DNA of 12,126 bases, taken from contig JAQVNH010000012.1 in assembly GCA_028703215.1 (NCBI GenBank), positions 1 to 12,126 of the forward strand, written 5' to 3'. Each line of letters starts with the position of its first letter. Position 1 is the first letter of the stretch. Below, piece after piece: positions 6,468-12,126 of this stretch. The notes under the pieces are model-generated. The model searched no databases. It saw only the letters and a list, made by a program, of their open reading frames with translations, and was not told the DNA's origin. Origin of the DNA: Eubacteriales bacterium (GTDB lineage: Bacteria > Bacillota > Clostridia > Acetivibrionales > STF1-152). Both the position numbers and the translations under genes were made by a program.

Positions 6468-6612
6468 TCCTTATCTTGATGATTTTGTTTATTTATAACC
6501 TCCGATAATTTGCTTAAGACAAATTTGGGGCACGATGAGACGAAAGATTTTTTTGCCTCACGTCTATTTTTGCGCAAAATCAACTTATAAAAATCCACAC
6601 TCCACCAATCTG

Positions 6613-7908
6613 CTAATATACCTGCCAATATCCGGTTTTGTTTGAACCGACACGTATTAATAAGTTTTCGTTCTTCAAATAATTCATAATTTTCCTAATA
6701 TACGCGTTACTAAATCTAATGGATTTTACCATTTCCTCAATCGTTGCTTCTGGATTTTCTTTCAAGAAATTATAAACTTTCTGTTGTGCGTGATTCAAAT
6801 TAAAAATTACTGTTTTATCTTTTTCGTTCTTTGTAATTAGTTCTGTATTAAACGGAATCGTAACATTAACAAAGTTGTCTGTAACATCAAATGCCTGCAT
6901 TCCATACTGGCTGATAATTAGCGGTATTCCATGTCCCGTCTGTTCCACAAATCCTAGTTGACCGAAAATTTTCTGCAACTTTGCATTTACCGGCTTACTA
7001 ATCCCTTTAAAAAATTCTTCACGACTCAAATCACTGATTAATCCCCCGGTAGATATAATTTCAATTCTATTTGAAAAAATATAAACAGCGGGTGGATTTT
7101 TCTTTTGCCATTTTGTATGAAGACATGCATTTTGCCATGCTTCTTTGAGTGAAGAAAAATCAAACAGTTTTTTCTCGGTACGCTGATGAGAATTCAGTGA
7201 AACCTTTGTGTCGTTAATTGCTTCCATGTAACTTAAAACCTGATCCATTGCAACTGCCAAACATTTAAAGCCATATTCATTTCTGCGGACAATTACACTC
7301 TTATCCTCCCCTTCAAAAGATACTACTTTTACTGATATATCATTTTTATCTGCCAACAGCTCAGCCATTATATTATATTTCCCAGCTGATGTCAGCAGCC
7401 CAAGGTTTCTTTCAAAACTCTCCTCATTAACTGATAAGCCTTTTGTTGCAAACAAGGTTTTAAGCTGCCTGAAAGTCAATCCTTGATTTTCGGACGCAAT
7501 AGTGGTAATAATATCTGCATCTTCTTTATCCCGCATATAATTTTTAAGCTGATTTGGGGACATTTCTCTGTCTTCATCAGCTGAGCGAATATAATATTTC
7601 CCAAAAGCAGAATAGGGTTTATCGTTGCCTTCAGATTCTACTTTTATAACATTTTTCCCTTCAATCAATTCCAAAGATATTTTAGGTATCAACTGGGGTT
7701 TTATGTTCGTTGCAATAGTCTGCGATACATCTCGCAGCGTTTTATCGCCAACTTCCTGCCCAATAACCTCACCATCATTTCGAATTCCAAAATAAAGAGT
7801 TCCATACGTGCTTTTATTTATCATTGAGGATAACGATATGATTCCTTCCCTCAATTCGCCTGTTGTTTTTTTGAATTCTATTGTTTCCGTTTCATAGCCA
7901 ATATTCAA
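6613..7908 (-). CDS. AlbA_2/Schlafen-type putative DNA-binding protein (RecG-like C-terminal region, winged helix)
   Basis: The family is widespread on bacterial chromosomes and often accessory; its biochemical role is mostly unproven. The 431 residues show three parts. Residues 1-110 carry the AlbA_2 (Schlafen AlbA) fold: ETIEFKKTTGELREGI, then GTLYFGIRNDGEVIGQEVG and the YYIRSADEDREMS end. Residues about 200-355 hold the helicase-C-like ATP-binding region typical of these proteins: EAWQNACLH, NPPAVYIFSNRIEIISTGGL and FVEQTGHGI. Residues about 370-431 form a winged helix (TIEEMVKSIRFSNAYIRKIMNYL). The start is TTG with GGGAGG seven bases ahead; the next Met is residue 28, without such a site. 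The length is normal for the family and no break is seen. No partner gene is evident. Family confident, function not. Confidence 0.8.
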   Translation of the reverse strand: MNIGYETETIEFKKTTGELREGIISLSSMINKSTYGTLYFGIRNDGEVIGQEVGDKTLRDVSQTIATNIKPQLIPKISLELIEGKNVIKVESEGNDKPYSAFGKYYIRSADEDREMSPNQLKNYMRDKEDADIITTIASENQGLTFRQLKTLFATKGLSVNEESFERNLGLLTSAGKYNIMAELLADKNDISVKVVSFEGEDKSVIVRRNEYGFKCLAVAMDQVLSYMEAINDTKVSLNSHQRTEKKLFDFSSLKEAWQNACLHTKWQKKNPPAVYIFSNRIEIISTGGLISDLSREEFFKGISKPVNAKLQKIFGQLGFVEQTGHGIPLIISQYGMQAFDVTDNFVNVTIPFNTELITKNEKDKTVIFNLNHAQQKVYNFLKENPEATIEEMVKSIRFSNAYIRKIMNYLKNENLLIRVGSNKTGYWQVY

Positions 7909-7962
7909 AAAGTTGCCTCCCGTTTTTGTTCAACTTTATTGTATCATGTAATGAATTTAATT

Positions 7963-8010
7963 GCCACTTTATTCGCTACTTTATTTGCTACTTTATTTGC
8001 TACTGGTTTA
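7963..8010. repeat. 12-bp tandem repeat, four units
   Basis: GCCACTTTATTC, GCTACTTTATTT, GCTACTTTATTT and GCTACTGGTTTA follow each other without gaps. The middle two are identical and the outer ones have drifted. On the - strand the unit reads in one frame as the four residues V-A-N-K, and that frame stays open from about 8080 to a TGA at 7945. The repeat lies just upstream of the AlbA_2-type gene and in its orientation. Confidence 0.8.
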
Positions 8011-8017
8011 TTGTGTA

Positions 8018-8053
8018 GACACCCTATGAGGCGGTTCTCGCGTCCCTTGTGTT
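8018..8053. repeat. Possible worn copy of a dispersed palindromic repeat
   Basis: The stretch starts GACACCCT, contains GGCGGTTCTCGCGTCCC and ends TTGTGTT. It resembles, from memory only, the GACACAAGGGGACGGTTCTC-type palindromes that recur in clostridial genomes, often with IS200-like (RAYT) transposases. Only short outer (ACAC/GTGT) and inner (GAG/CTC) arms still pair. No transposase is present here. Confidence 0.3.
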
Positions 8054-8116
8054 GAGAATTCTTGTGCTATTTTCTTGTTATCTCAGGGAATGCTAGTATT
8101 TTTTGCGAGTTTTCTT

Positions 8117-8548
8117 CTAATAATACCTCTTTCTTTCTTCTGCCTCAAGTAAGGCATTAAAAAGCGCGCTCCTTAGTTCTGCCTTTGACAAGCTGAAAAC
8201 GTATTTTAATATATTTTTATTGTGTTCCTTCTCACGCTGAACTACTTCTCTTTCATATTCCTCTACTGCCGCTATATAAAGATCAGCTTCTTTTGGAAAT
8301 GCGGTAAATAACATTGCGACCATATGCTTGCAGATAATGCGCTTTCCTTCAGCATGTGGGCAGTTGCAGCGTGACTTTCTCGGATGAATTGTATTAATAT
8401 ATACTTGATACGGCTCCTTGCTGCTTCCTTTGACATCGCCCTCGTATTCTTCCTCATTAATCCTATTACACGAAACCACTTTTTTTCCCATAAAATATTC
8501 ATATCCGTACCAGGCTGATGCACTGCTGGCAAGTGATAATAAACCCAT
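8117..8548 (-). CDS. SWIM zinc-finger domain protein, 143 residues
   Basis: SWIM fingers bind zinc and mediate contacts with DNA or protein; the role of this short form is unknown. The motif is C61-x-C63-x9-C73-x-H75 (CNCPHA to CKH), preceded by a strand-rich region (EEEYEGDVKGSSKEPYQVYI). It is followed by a long, strongly charged helical tail (EEYEREVVQREKEHNKNILKY) that may form a coiled coil. The chosen ATG at 8548 has AAGGAG seven bases ahead. An in-frame TTG at 8590 has no such site, which rules out the 14-residue extension. The first 20 residues are mildly hydrophobic but not a convincing signal or membrane segment. No operon partner is clear, although a 33-codon ORF sits 43 bases upstream. 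Confidence 0.78.
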   Translation of the reverse strand: MGLLSLASSASAWYGYEYFMGKKVVSCNRINEEEYEGDVKGSSKEPYQVYINTIHPRKSRCNCPHAEGKRIICKHMVAMLFTAFPKEADLYIAAVEEYEREVVQREKEHNKNILKYVFSLSKAELRSALFNALLEAEERKRYY

Positions 8549-8591
8549 GATTACTCTCCTTTTGATATTTTTACTTTTTACACTATTCAAA

Positions 8592-8693
8592 TTACGAAAT
8601 TAATTCCCGATTCTGTTTTATCTGGTATTGCTCAAACTCAACCAAAGTTCTAAGATACTGTTCATGAGAAACAATTCCATTGCTTTTGAGCAT
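8592..8693 (-). CDS. Possible 33-residue mini-protein or gene remnant
   Basis: The frame runs from an ATG at 8693 to a TAA at 8592. It encodes a polar, mostly helical peptide with the core SHEQYLRTLVEFEQYQ. Codon choice looks coding, and the frame ends 43 bases before the SWIM gene on the same strand. No ribosome binding site precedes the ATG, and a TGA stands two codons before it. It may be a leader peptide, the surviving tail of a deleted gene, or chance. Confidence 0.28.
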   Translation of the reverse strand: MLKSNGIVSHEQYLRTLVEFEQYQIKQNRELIS

Positions 8694-8720
8694 ATTTCAA
8701 CTGTTGTTTGTCAGAAACAG

Positions 8721-8762
8721 GACAAAAGAGAAACGCTCTCTTGTGTCTTTTTGGCTTTTTTA
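8721..8762 (+). terminator. Rho-independent terminator-like hairpin with U-tract on the + strand
   Basis: GACAAAAGAGA (8721-8731), a 5-base loop and TCTCTTGTGTC (8737-8747) pair with one mismatch. They are followed on + by TTTTT-GG-CTTTTTT. No + strand gene lies upstream. The hairpin directly follows the stop of the broken GyrI-like gene on the - strand, where the downstream side is less U-rich. It may still serve that gene, or it may end an antisense transcript. Confidence 0.5.
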
Positions 8763-8764
8763 TC

Positions 8765-9045
8765 CTATTTATTCAATTGCTTTACCATCCTCGCTTCTAT
8801 ATACCCTCTATACCCTTGCGGTTCAAACTGGAATCTTGGAGCGTCGTCATCTGACCACTCCAATCCGTAAATCTGAGGAACATCCTTTTTCATAACTTCC
8901 CATAAATCTTCAATTGCTTCTTCGAATCTTTCATCATCATATGGCTCTCCCTGAAAAACCATCACTTTGCAAGGTCCGAGTTCAATGATTTCAAACCCAT
9001 CCGGTATTACTCCGCTATAATCCCGGCGCTTTTTTTCTCTGACAT
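8765..9045 (-). pseudogene. GyrI-like effector-binding domain (C-terminal half), frameshifted at an A7 run
   Basis: The intact part (8765-8965, 66 residues from an ATG) reads FQGEPYDDERFEEAIEDLW, then GLEWSDDDAPRFQF and GYRGYIEAR. I recognise this as the C-terminal half of a GyrI/AraC effector-binding domain. The same frame continues upstream without a start as RRDYSGVIPDGFEIIELGPC, the canonical preceding segment. At 9045 an ATG with a strong GGAGGG six bases ahead opens in a neighbouring frame (M-S-E-K-K) that ends after 12 codons. One extra A in the A7 run at 9030-9036 would join the two into a 94-residue protein. Even then the N-terminal half of the usual roughly 150-residue domain, and any DNA-binding part, are absent. 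Possible explanations are a real pseudogene, a base-count error, or slippage expression. Confidence 0.72.
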
Positions 9046-9107
9046 TTCAATCCCTCCATTTTTGCAAGGCAAGGTAAATTGAAGGAGGCAATGCATTTTA
9101 ATAACTA

Positions 9108-9767
9108 TCAGTCGGTATATACATTGTTTACGCTTTCGGTTTCCAAAAGCTCTGTTACCGTCTTCAAATGATCGTAATTATTTCCTGTTTTTATTTTATA
9201 CTTCAGTATAATGCTTTCATCATTTTTGCTGCTGTCAATATCTACGTTCAATATCGTTGCATTACCTCTTTCAAATATTTCCCTTCCCTTGTTTATAAAT
9301 CCGCGCACATCACCGGTGACAACATTCACATTTTTATACTTTTTTGATAGTTTGGTTTGCAGGTTTTTTAAAACCATAAGTGTTATAAATATCAATACCG
9401 CTCCTATCACCGCTCCTTCATAAAAGCCTATACCTACGGCCAATCCGGCGCACGCGACCGCCCATAGACTCGCGGCTGTTGTCAGTCCCTTGATGCTGAT
9501 CCCCTCTCTGATTATCGTGCCGGCACCAAGAAATCCTATCCCGCTTATCACGCCGGCACCCAACCTTGCAGGGTCCATGTTTGTCAGCGTTATAAAACGG
9601 TTGAACATGAATTCGGATGTCACCATTACAAGGGCAGAGCCCACGCAGACCAGTATATGTGTCCGAAATCCTGCAGGACGCCCGGCATGTTCCCTTTCAT
9701 ATCCGATCACTCCACCTATAAATACTGCCAGTACAAGCCTTAAAACAATTTCAAGGTAATAATCCAT
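9108..9767 (-). CDS. MgtC/SapB family membrane protein
   Basis: MgtC-family proteins sit in the cytoplasmic membrane and are linked to Mg2+ limitation and, in pathogens, to survival in host cells; they are not themselves proven magnesium pumps. The 219 residues have about four or five N-terminal membrane segments with the family signatures GGVIGYEREHAGRPAGFRTH and LGAGVISGIGFLGAGTI. A soluble C-terminal domain of about 75 residues (from about 145) completes the typical SapB-like length. The chosen ATG at 9767 has GGGAGG seven bases ahead. A TTG at 9785, 18 bases further up, lies upstream of that site and is rejected. It is followed after 62 bases by the broken GyrI-like gene. The promoter is not clear, and no magnesium-sensing leader was seen. 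Confidence 0.87.
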   Translation of the reverse strand: MDYYLEIVLRLVLAVFIGGVIGYEREHAGRPAGFRTHILVCVGSALVMVTSEFMFNRFITLTNMDPARLGAGVISGIGFLGAGTIIREGISIKGLTTAASLWAVACAGLAVGIGFYEGAVIGAVLIFITLMVLKNLQTKLSKKYKNVNVVTGDVRGFINKGREIFERGNATILNVDIDSSKNDESIILKYKIKTGNNYDHLKTVTELLETESVNNVYTD

Positions 9768-9793
9768 ATCCGATCCTCCCATCAAAATAATTC

Positions 9794-9835
9794 AAGCGAC
9801 TAATACAGGAGACGCTATTAAGCGGTTAATACAGG
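9794..9835. repeat. Pair of 16-bp direct repeats upstream of mgtC-like gene
   Basis: AAGCGACTAATACAGG (9794-9809) and AAGCGGTTAATACAGG (9820-9835) match at 14 of 16 positions, 26 bases apart from start to start. They lie 27-68 bases before the ATG of the MgtC-family gene. They could be a two-site operator or chance duplication. Confidence 0.45.
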
Positions 9836-9900
9836 GGTTGGCTCTCTGTCCATTATTCAGTGAAAAACACGACAAGGTTAAACTTTTTAGTGTGTCAGCC

Positions 9901-10494
9901 TTAAAATTCAATTATCTTAAATCGAAGTATTGAAGCTATTATGGCATGTACGATCACAAAGGGAATTAGTAAACTTCCGATTATTATTACTCCGGTTTCA
10001 TAAAACAATGAGCTTCTCTTATCCGGCGCGCCTTTGAATCGATTGACAAATGAACTCCATGGGATTCCGTAAGCATTGCCCATCATTATGACTCGAATGG
10101 CACCAAGAATTCCGGATGATTTAGTTGCCCCATAGCTTTCTATTATGCGATCCCATGTTTCTTTGTCCGGCGTTCCTCTGCTGTCCGCGTAATGCTGCGC
10201 AAACATTATGGCCTGAAGCTCATCTGATGGGACATCCGTCATAATTCCTGAAAGCATGTTATGAATTTCTTCGTTGCTCATTCCGGTTTCCAATGCCATT
10301 TTTGCATGTGCATATGAACATATCTCGCAACCGTTTACCTCGGTAACCGCAAGCATGATCCTTTCAATGAATTCAGGACCGAGTTCCTTATTTCGCCTGG
10401 CTTTTGATATATACGGGGCAGAACGCATACCCTTGTAAACAATCATATATATTTCTTTTAATGAGTAGAGTTTTCGCCCTGTATGTATTTTCAT
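9901..10494 (-). CDS. Carboxymuconolactone decarboxylase/AhpD-family protein with C-terminal membrane anchor
   Basis: AhpD-like proteins reduce disulfides or peroxides through a CxxC pair. The 197 residues contain E44-x11-C56-x2-C59-x3-H63, the exact spacing of the AhpD catalytic signature, within LAVTEVNGCEICSYAHAKMA. The all-helical CMD fold spans about 20-150. Unusually, residues about 167-191 form one strongly hydrophobic segment (VIIIGSLLIPFVIVHAIIA) ending in a basic tail, which suggests a single-pass anchor with the catalytic domain outside the hydrophobic phase. AAGGAG precedes the ATG. It lies 119 bases after the nitroreductase gene, with its own possible promoter between. A redox role is likely from the motif; the substrate is unknown. 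Confidence 0.82.
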   Translation of the reverse strand: MKIHTGRKLYSLKEIYMIVYKGMRSAPYISKARRNKELGPEFIERIMLAVTEVNGCEICSYAHAKMALETGMSNEEIHNMLSGIMTDVPSDELQAIMFAQHYADSRGTPDKETWDRIIESYGATKSSGILGAIRVIMMGNAYGIPWSSFVNRFKGAPDKRSSLFYETGVIIIGSLLIPFVIVHAIIASILRFKIIEF

Positions 10495-10516
10495 ATTTTT
10501 GCTCCTTGCTGTATTT

Positions 10517-10545
10517 GATATCTAAGTCATACGCTTTATAGTCAA
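10517..10545 (-). promoter_or_regulatory. Possible promoter of the AhpD-like gene
   Basis: TTGACT (10545-10540) is followed after 17 bases by GATATC (10522-10517), a weak -10. TATCAA at a 19-base spacing is an alternative -10, and that wide spacing would fit MerR-type activation. The -35 is convincing; the -10 is not. Confidence 0.4.
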
Positions 10546-10613
10546 CCCTCACATTTATTTGATATTTCCGAGACACTTTCCAAAAATTCGATCCTGAAAA
10601 GTTCTTTGATGAA

Positions 10614-11177
10614 TCATTCAATATAGGTTATTTTGTTTTGATTTGGCACATGTGGAAGCACGGCATTTTCAGTATATCCCAATAAAACTGCCATGCCGCA
10701 TTCATAACCGTCAGGAAACTTCAATTTTGCTTTAAATTCATTTGCTCTGTCTCCCGCAAAAGCTAATCTAACAAAACCGCAATGGAGATTTGCTATCCCC
10801 AAAGATGTTGCAGCCAAAGATATGTTTTGTGCCAATATTCCGCAATCTATCAACTCTCCGCCCTTTGGATCTGCTTCTTTTATTGCAATCAAAATCATAC
10901 ACGGAGCATTATAAAACAATTTGCCACCCCGTTTCATAATTCTCTCATACGCAGATATGTCTTTCATATGAGATAAAATGCCGATTCCTTCTTTGTCCAT
11001 TTCAGAAATTAAATCTCTATTCTTGACAACTATTACATGCCAATATTGCCGGTTCATTCCGCTTGGCGCCTGGATTGCAGCCTGCGCTATTGCTTCAAGG
11101 TATTTATTCTCCGGCACACGGTCGGTAAAGTTTCGGCATGAAAACCTTTCCGATATCGTTTTTAATGTGTCATTCAT
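10614..11177 (-). CDS. Nitroreductase-family FMN oxidoreductase
   Basis: Members use FMN and NAD(P)H to reduce nitro, quinone or other electrophilic compounds as cytoplasmic dimers. The 187 residues show the N-terminal FMN-phosphate motif RFSCRNF (R11, S13, R15) and the APSGMNRQYWHVIVV segment (about 37-51). The central DCGILAQNISLAATSLGI helix follows (about 111-128), then the C-terminal GYECGMAVLLGYTE. This is the short single-domain form. AAAGGAG stands six bases before the ATG. It is preceded by the GIY-YIG-like gene (72 bases) and followed by the AhpD-like gene (119 bases), all on one strand. The neighbour suggests a shared redox or detoxification role, which is inference. Substrate cannot be predicted. 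Confidence 0.87.
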   Translation of the reverse strand: MNDTLKTISERFSCRNFTDRVPENKYLEAIAQAAIQAPSGMNRQYWHVIVVKNRDLISEMDKEGIGILSHMKDISAYERIMKRGGKLFYNAPCMILIAIKEADPKGGELIDCGILAQNISLAATSLGIANLHCGFVRLAFAGDRANEFKAKLKFPDGYECGMAVLLGYTENAVLPHVPNQNKITYIE

Positions 11178-11249
11178 AACTTTCTCCTTTTTTGATATAA
11201 ATATGATATCGCACTAACAATACGGCTTTTTGTCTGTAGCGTTCATAGC

Positions 11250-11597
11250 TTAATACAAATCCTTATCAGATAATTTATCAAACCAGATTTCTTTTAAGAT
11301 GCCGATATCGGTTTTGAATTCTTCCGTTGTCTGTGTTTCGCCCTTTTTCAGCTCTTCCAGAACTTCAAAAACAAATTGCCCGCCGCCATCTTTGTTCCAA
11401 TCACTTTGCAGTCTCATATCAACACAAGAACCTGTTTTTTGTGAAAATTCAAATCGGTTCTTACTTCCCTGCAAATTCGTGTCAGCTTTTAGAAGTATTT
11501 TATTATTCAGCGTATTTTTTATAATGTAAACCCCGCCGACGATTTCTCGTTCTTTATATAGTGCTATCAACTCTTTTTTTGATTTACCGTCATTCAA
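11250..11597 (-). CDS. GIY-YIG nuclease-like family protein, divergent catalytic motif
   Basis: The 115 residues resemble a Firmicutes family annotated as GIY-YIG nuclease-like. GGVYIIKNTLNNKILL (21-36) stands where GIY...YIG is expected. KNRFEFS (47-53) is near the usual arginine position. RLQSDWNKDGGGQFVFEVLEEL (62-83) follows, then a helical end. The second half of the signature (YIG) is replaced by ILL, so nuclease activity is doubtful. The only start in frame is a TTG at 11597; GAAGGA lies about nine bases ahead, and a TGA closes the frame just upstream. The next Met is residue 61, inside the domain. It lies 83 bases after the zinc-ribbon gene. Family likely, function unknown. Confidence 0.65.
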   Translation of the reverse strand: MNDGKSKKELIALYKEREIVGGVYIIKNTLNNKILLKADTNLQGSKNRFEFSQKTGSCVDMRLQSDWNKDGGGQFVFEVLEELKKGETQTTEEFKTDIGILKEIWFDKLSDKDLY

Positions 11598-11680
11598 AGC
11601 AGTTCATCCTTCCTCGTGTAAAATAGAAATTCTGCAATATAATTTTGCTGTGCCGGTCAATTTCCGGAAAAAATCAAATC

Positions 11681-11911
11681 TTATCTGCTTCCAAGCGAGC
11701 CGGGATTATGGCTCCATTTCTTATCAGTCTCTTCTTTGATGTATGACCGGACAATGCTTTTGCAATCAAGACACAAGTCAGAATAGACTTGAACAACACC
11801 TTTGAGAAAACTGCCTTTGGTATACTTCAAGCCAACATTTCCGGTTTCGGCGGATTTCCCCCAGGCAACTCCTATTTCGATTCTTTCACTGCCGCAATAC
11901 GGACATTTCAT
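11681..11911 (-). CDS. Small zinc-ribbon protein, 76 residues
   Basis: A hypothetical protein with a zinc ribbon made of C3-x2-C6 (CPYCGS) and C47-x2-C50 (CLDCKS), the two knuckles being 40 residues apart. Between them lies a polar, glycine-rich stretch with few long helices. The tail KKWSHNPGSLGSR is basic and probably disordered. GGGGGAT stands six bases before the ATG, a strong site. Such ribbons often bind nucleic acid or protein, but nothing here shows which. The next genes on the strand (GIY-YIG-like, nitroreductase) do not form an obvious pathway with it. Confidence 0.68.
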   Translation of the reverse strand: MKCPYCGSERIEIGVAWGKSAETGNVGLKYTKGSFLKGVVQVYSDLCLDCKSIVRSYIKEETDKKWSHNPGSLGSR

Positions 11912-11991
11912 AATAATATCCCCCTTTGATTTCCCGTAATGTTTTGTTTTCTAATCTCATATAGCGCTTTCTTATTTACTTTTTCGGCAAA

Positions 11992-12126
11992 TTATAAGCA
12001 CCAGTTCTTTAACTTAAATGCGTATGTTGATTCTTCAAGCATCCAATCGGAATAACAAATTCTCGACACTTCAACTTCAATCTACTCAAATGTTCTTCTA
12101 ATAAGATCATCTAATTCCTTCCAAGC
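11992..12126 (-). pseudogene. Possible 3' end of a gene with an in-frame amber stop, cut by the window edge
   Basis: Reading from the window edge, one frame gives AWKELDDLIRRTFE, then TAG at 12084-12082. It continues IEVEVSRICYSDWMLEEST and AFKLKNWCL to a TAA at 11994-11992. Both halves look coding and share one frame, so they may be one protein interrupted by a point mutation. I do not recognise the family. The rest of 11912-11991 shows nothing beyond the ribosome binding site of the zinc-ribbon gene. Confidence 0.3.

Noticed and set aside
6568..6579. Palindrome TTTTGCGCAAAA after the AlbA_2-type gene
   Set aside because: It is short, has no loop for a terminator and no U-tract; a 12-base palindrome can arise by chance.
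7963..8010. CRISPR array
   Set aside because: The units are 12 bp and directly adjacent, with no spacers and no cas genes.
8549..8590. Longer SWIM protein from a TTG
   Set aside because: No ribosome binding site before the TTG, while the internal ATG has AAGGAG at ideal spacing.
9768..9785. Longer MgtC-family protein from a TTG
   Set aside because: The GGGAGG site lies downstream of that TTG and serves the ATG at 9767.
11192..11212. Inverted repeat GATAT...ATATC before the nitroreductase gene as a PerR box
   Set aside because: It does not match the PerR consensus centre or spacing and is simple AT-rich sequence.

Overview
The window looks like chromosomal DNA of an anaerobic, low-to-moderate GC Firmicute of the class Clostridia. 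This rests on strong AGGAGG-type ribosome binding sites, TTG and GTG starts backed by such sites, OpuC-type osmolyte transport, and an oxidative-stress cluster built from rubredoxin, ferredoxin and rubrerythrin modules under a PerR-type Fur protein. Genus or species cannot be fixed from the sequence alone.

Left region (1-3480, + strand): a compact four-gene osmoprotectant ABC transporter operon. The order is ATPase with CBS pair, permease, permease, then substrate-binding lipoprotein, and the genes overlap or nearly touch. It ends in a perfect 13-bp hairpin that it shares with the convergent operon to its right.

Central region (3493-6240, - strand): an apparent peroxide-defence and iron operon. 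Transcription starts at a TTGCAT-17-TATAAT promoter with a 19-bp palindromic PerR box just downstream of the -10. The order is PerR-like repressor, then a protein with a rubredoxin at one end and a rubredoxin-like knuckle at the other, then a ferredoxin/rubredoxin/diiron rubrerythrin/rubredoxin fusion, then a small ferritin-like protein of the encapsulated-ferritin type. Together they could pass electrons from iron-sulfur clusters through rubredoxin centres to a diiron peroxidase, with an iron-handling protein at the end. The fusion contains an in-frame Shine-Dalgarno and ATG exactly at the ferredoxin/rubrerythrin border, with an A7 tract beside it, so it may really be two genes or make two products.

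Right region (6270-12126, - strand throughout): loosely packed accessory genes with signs of decay. In order of coordinate these are a 64-codon unknown ORF, an AlbA_2/Schlafen-type putative DNA-binding protein with a C-terminal winged helix, a 12-bp tandem repeat that reads as a VANK repeat, a SWIM zinc-finger protein, a 33-codon mini-ORF, and a GyrI-like effector-binding domain broken by a one-base shift in an A7 run. Then come MgtC/SapB, an AhpD-like CMD-family protein with a C-terminal membrane anchor, a nitroreductase, a degenerate GIY-YIG-type protein and a small zinc-ribbon protein. At the right edge is a reading frame with one in-frame amber stop.

No tRNA, rRNA, CRISPR array, intact transposase or prophage module was seen. 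No gene-free stretch exceeds 300 bases; the longest are 7909-8116 (repeats) and 11912-12126 (edge, possible broken gene).
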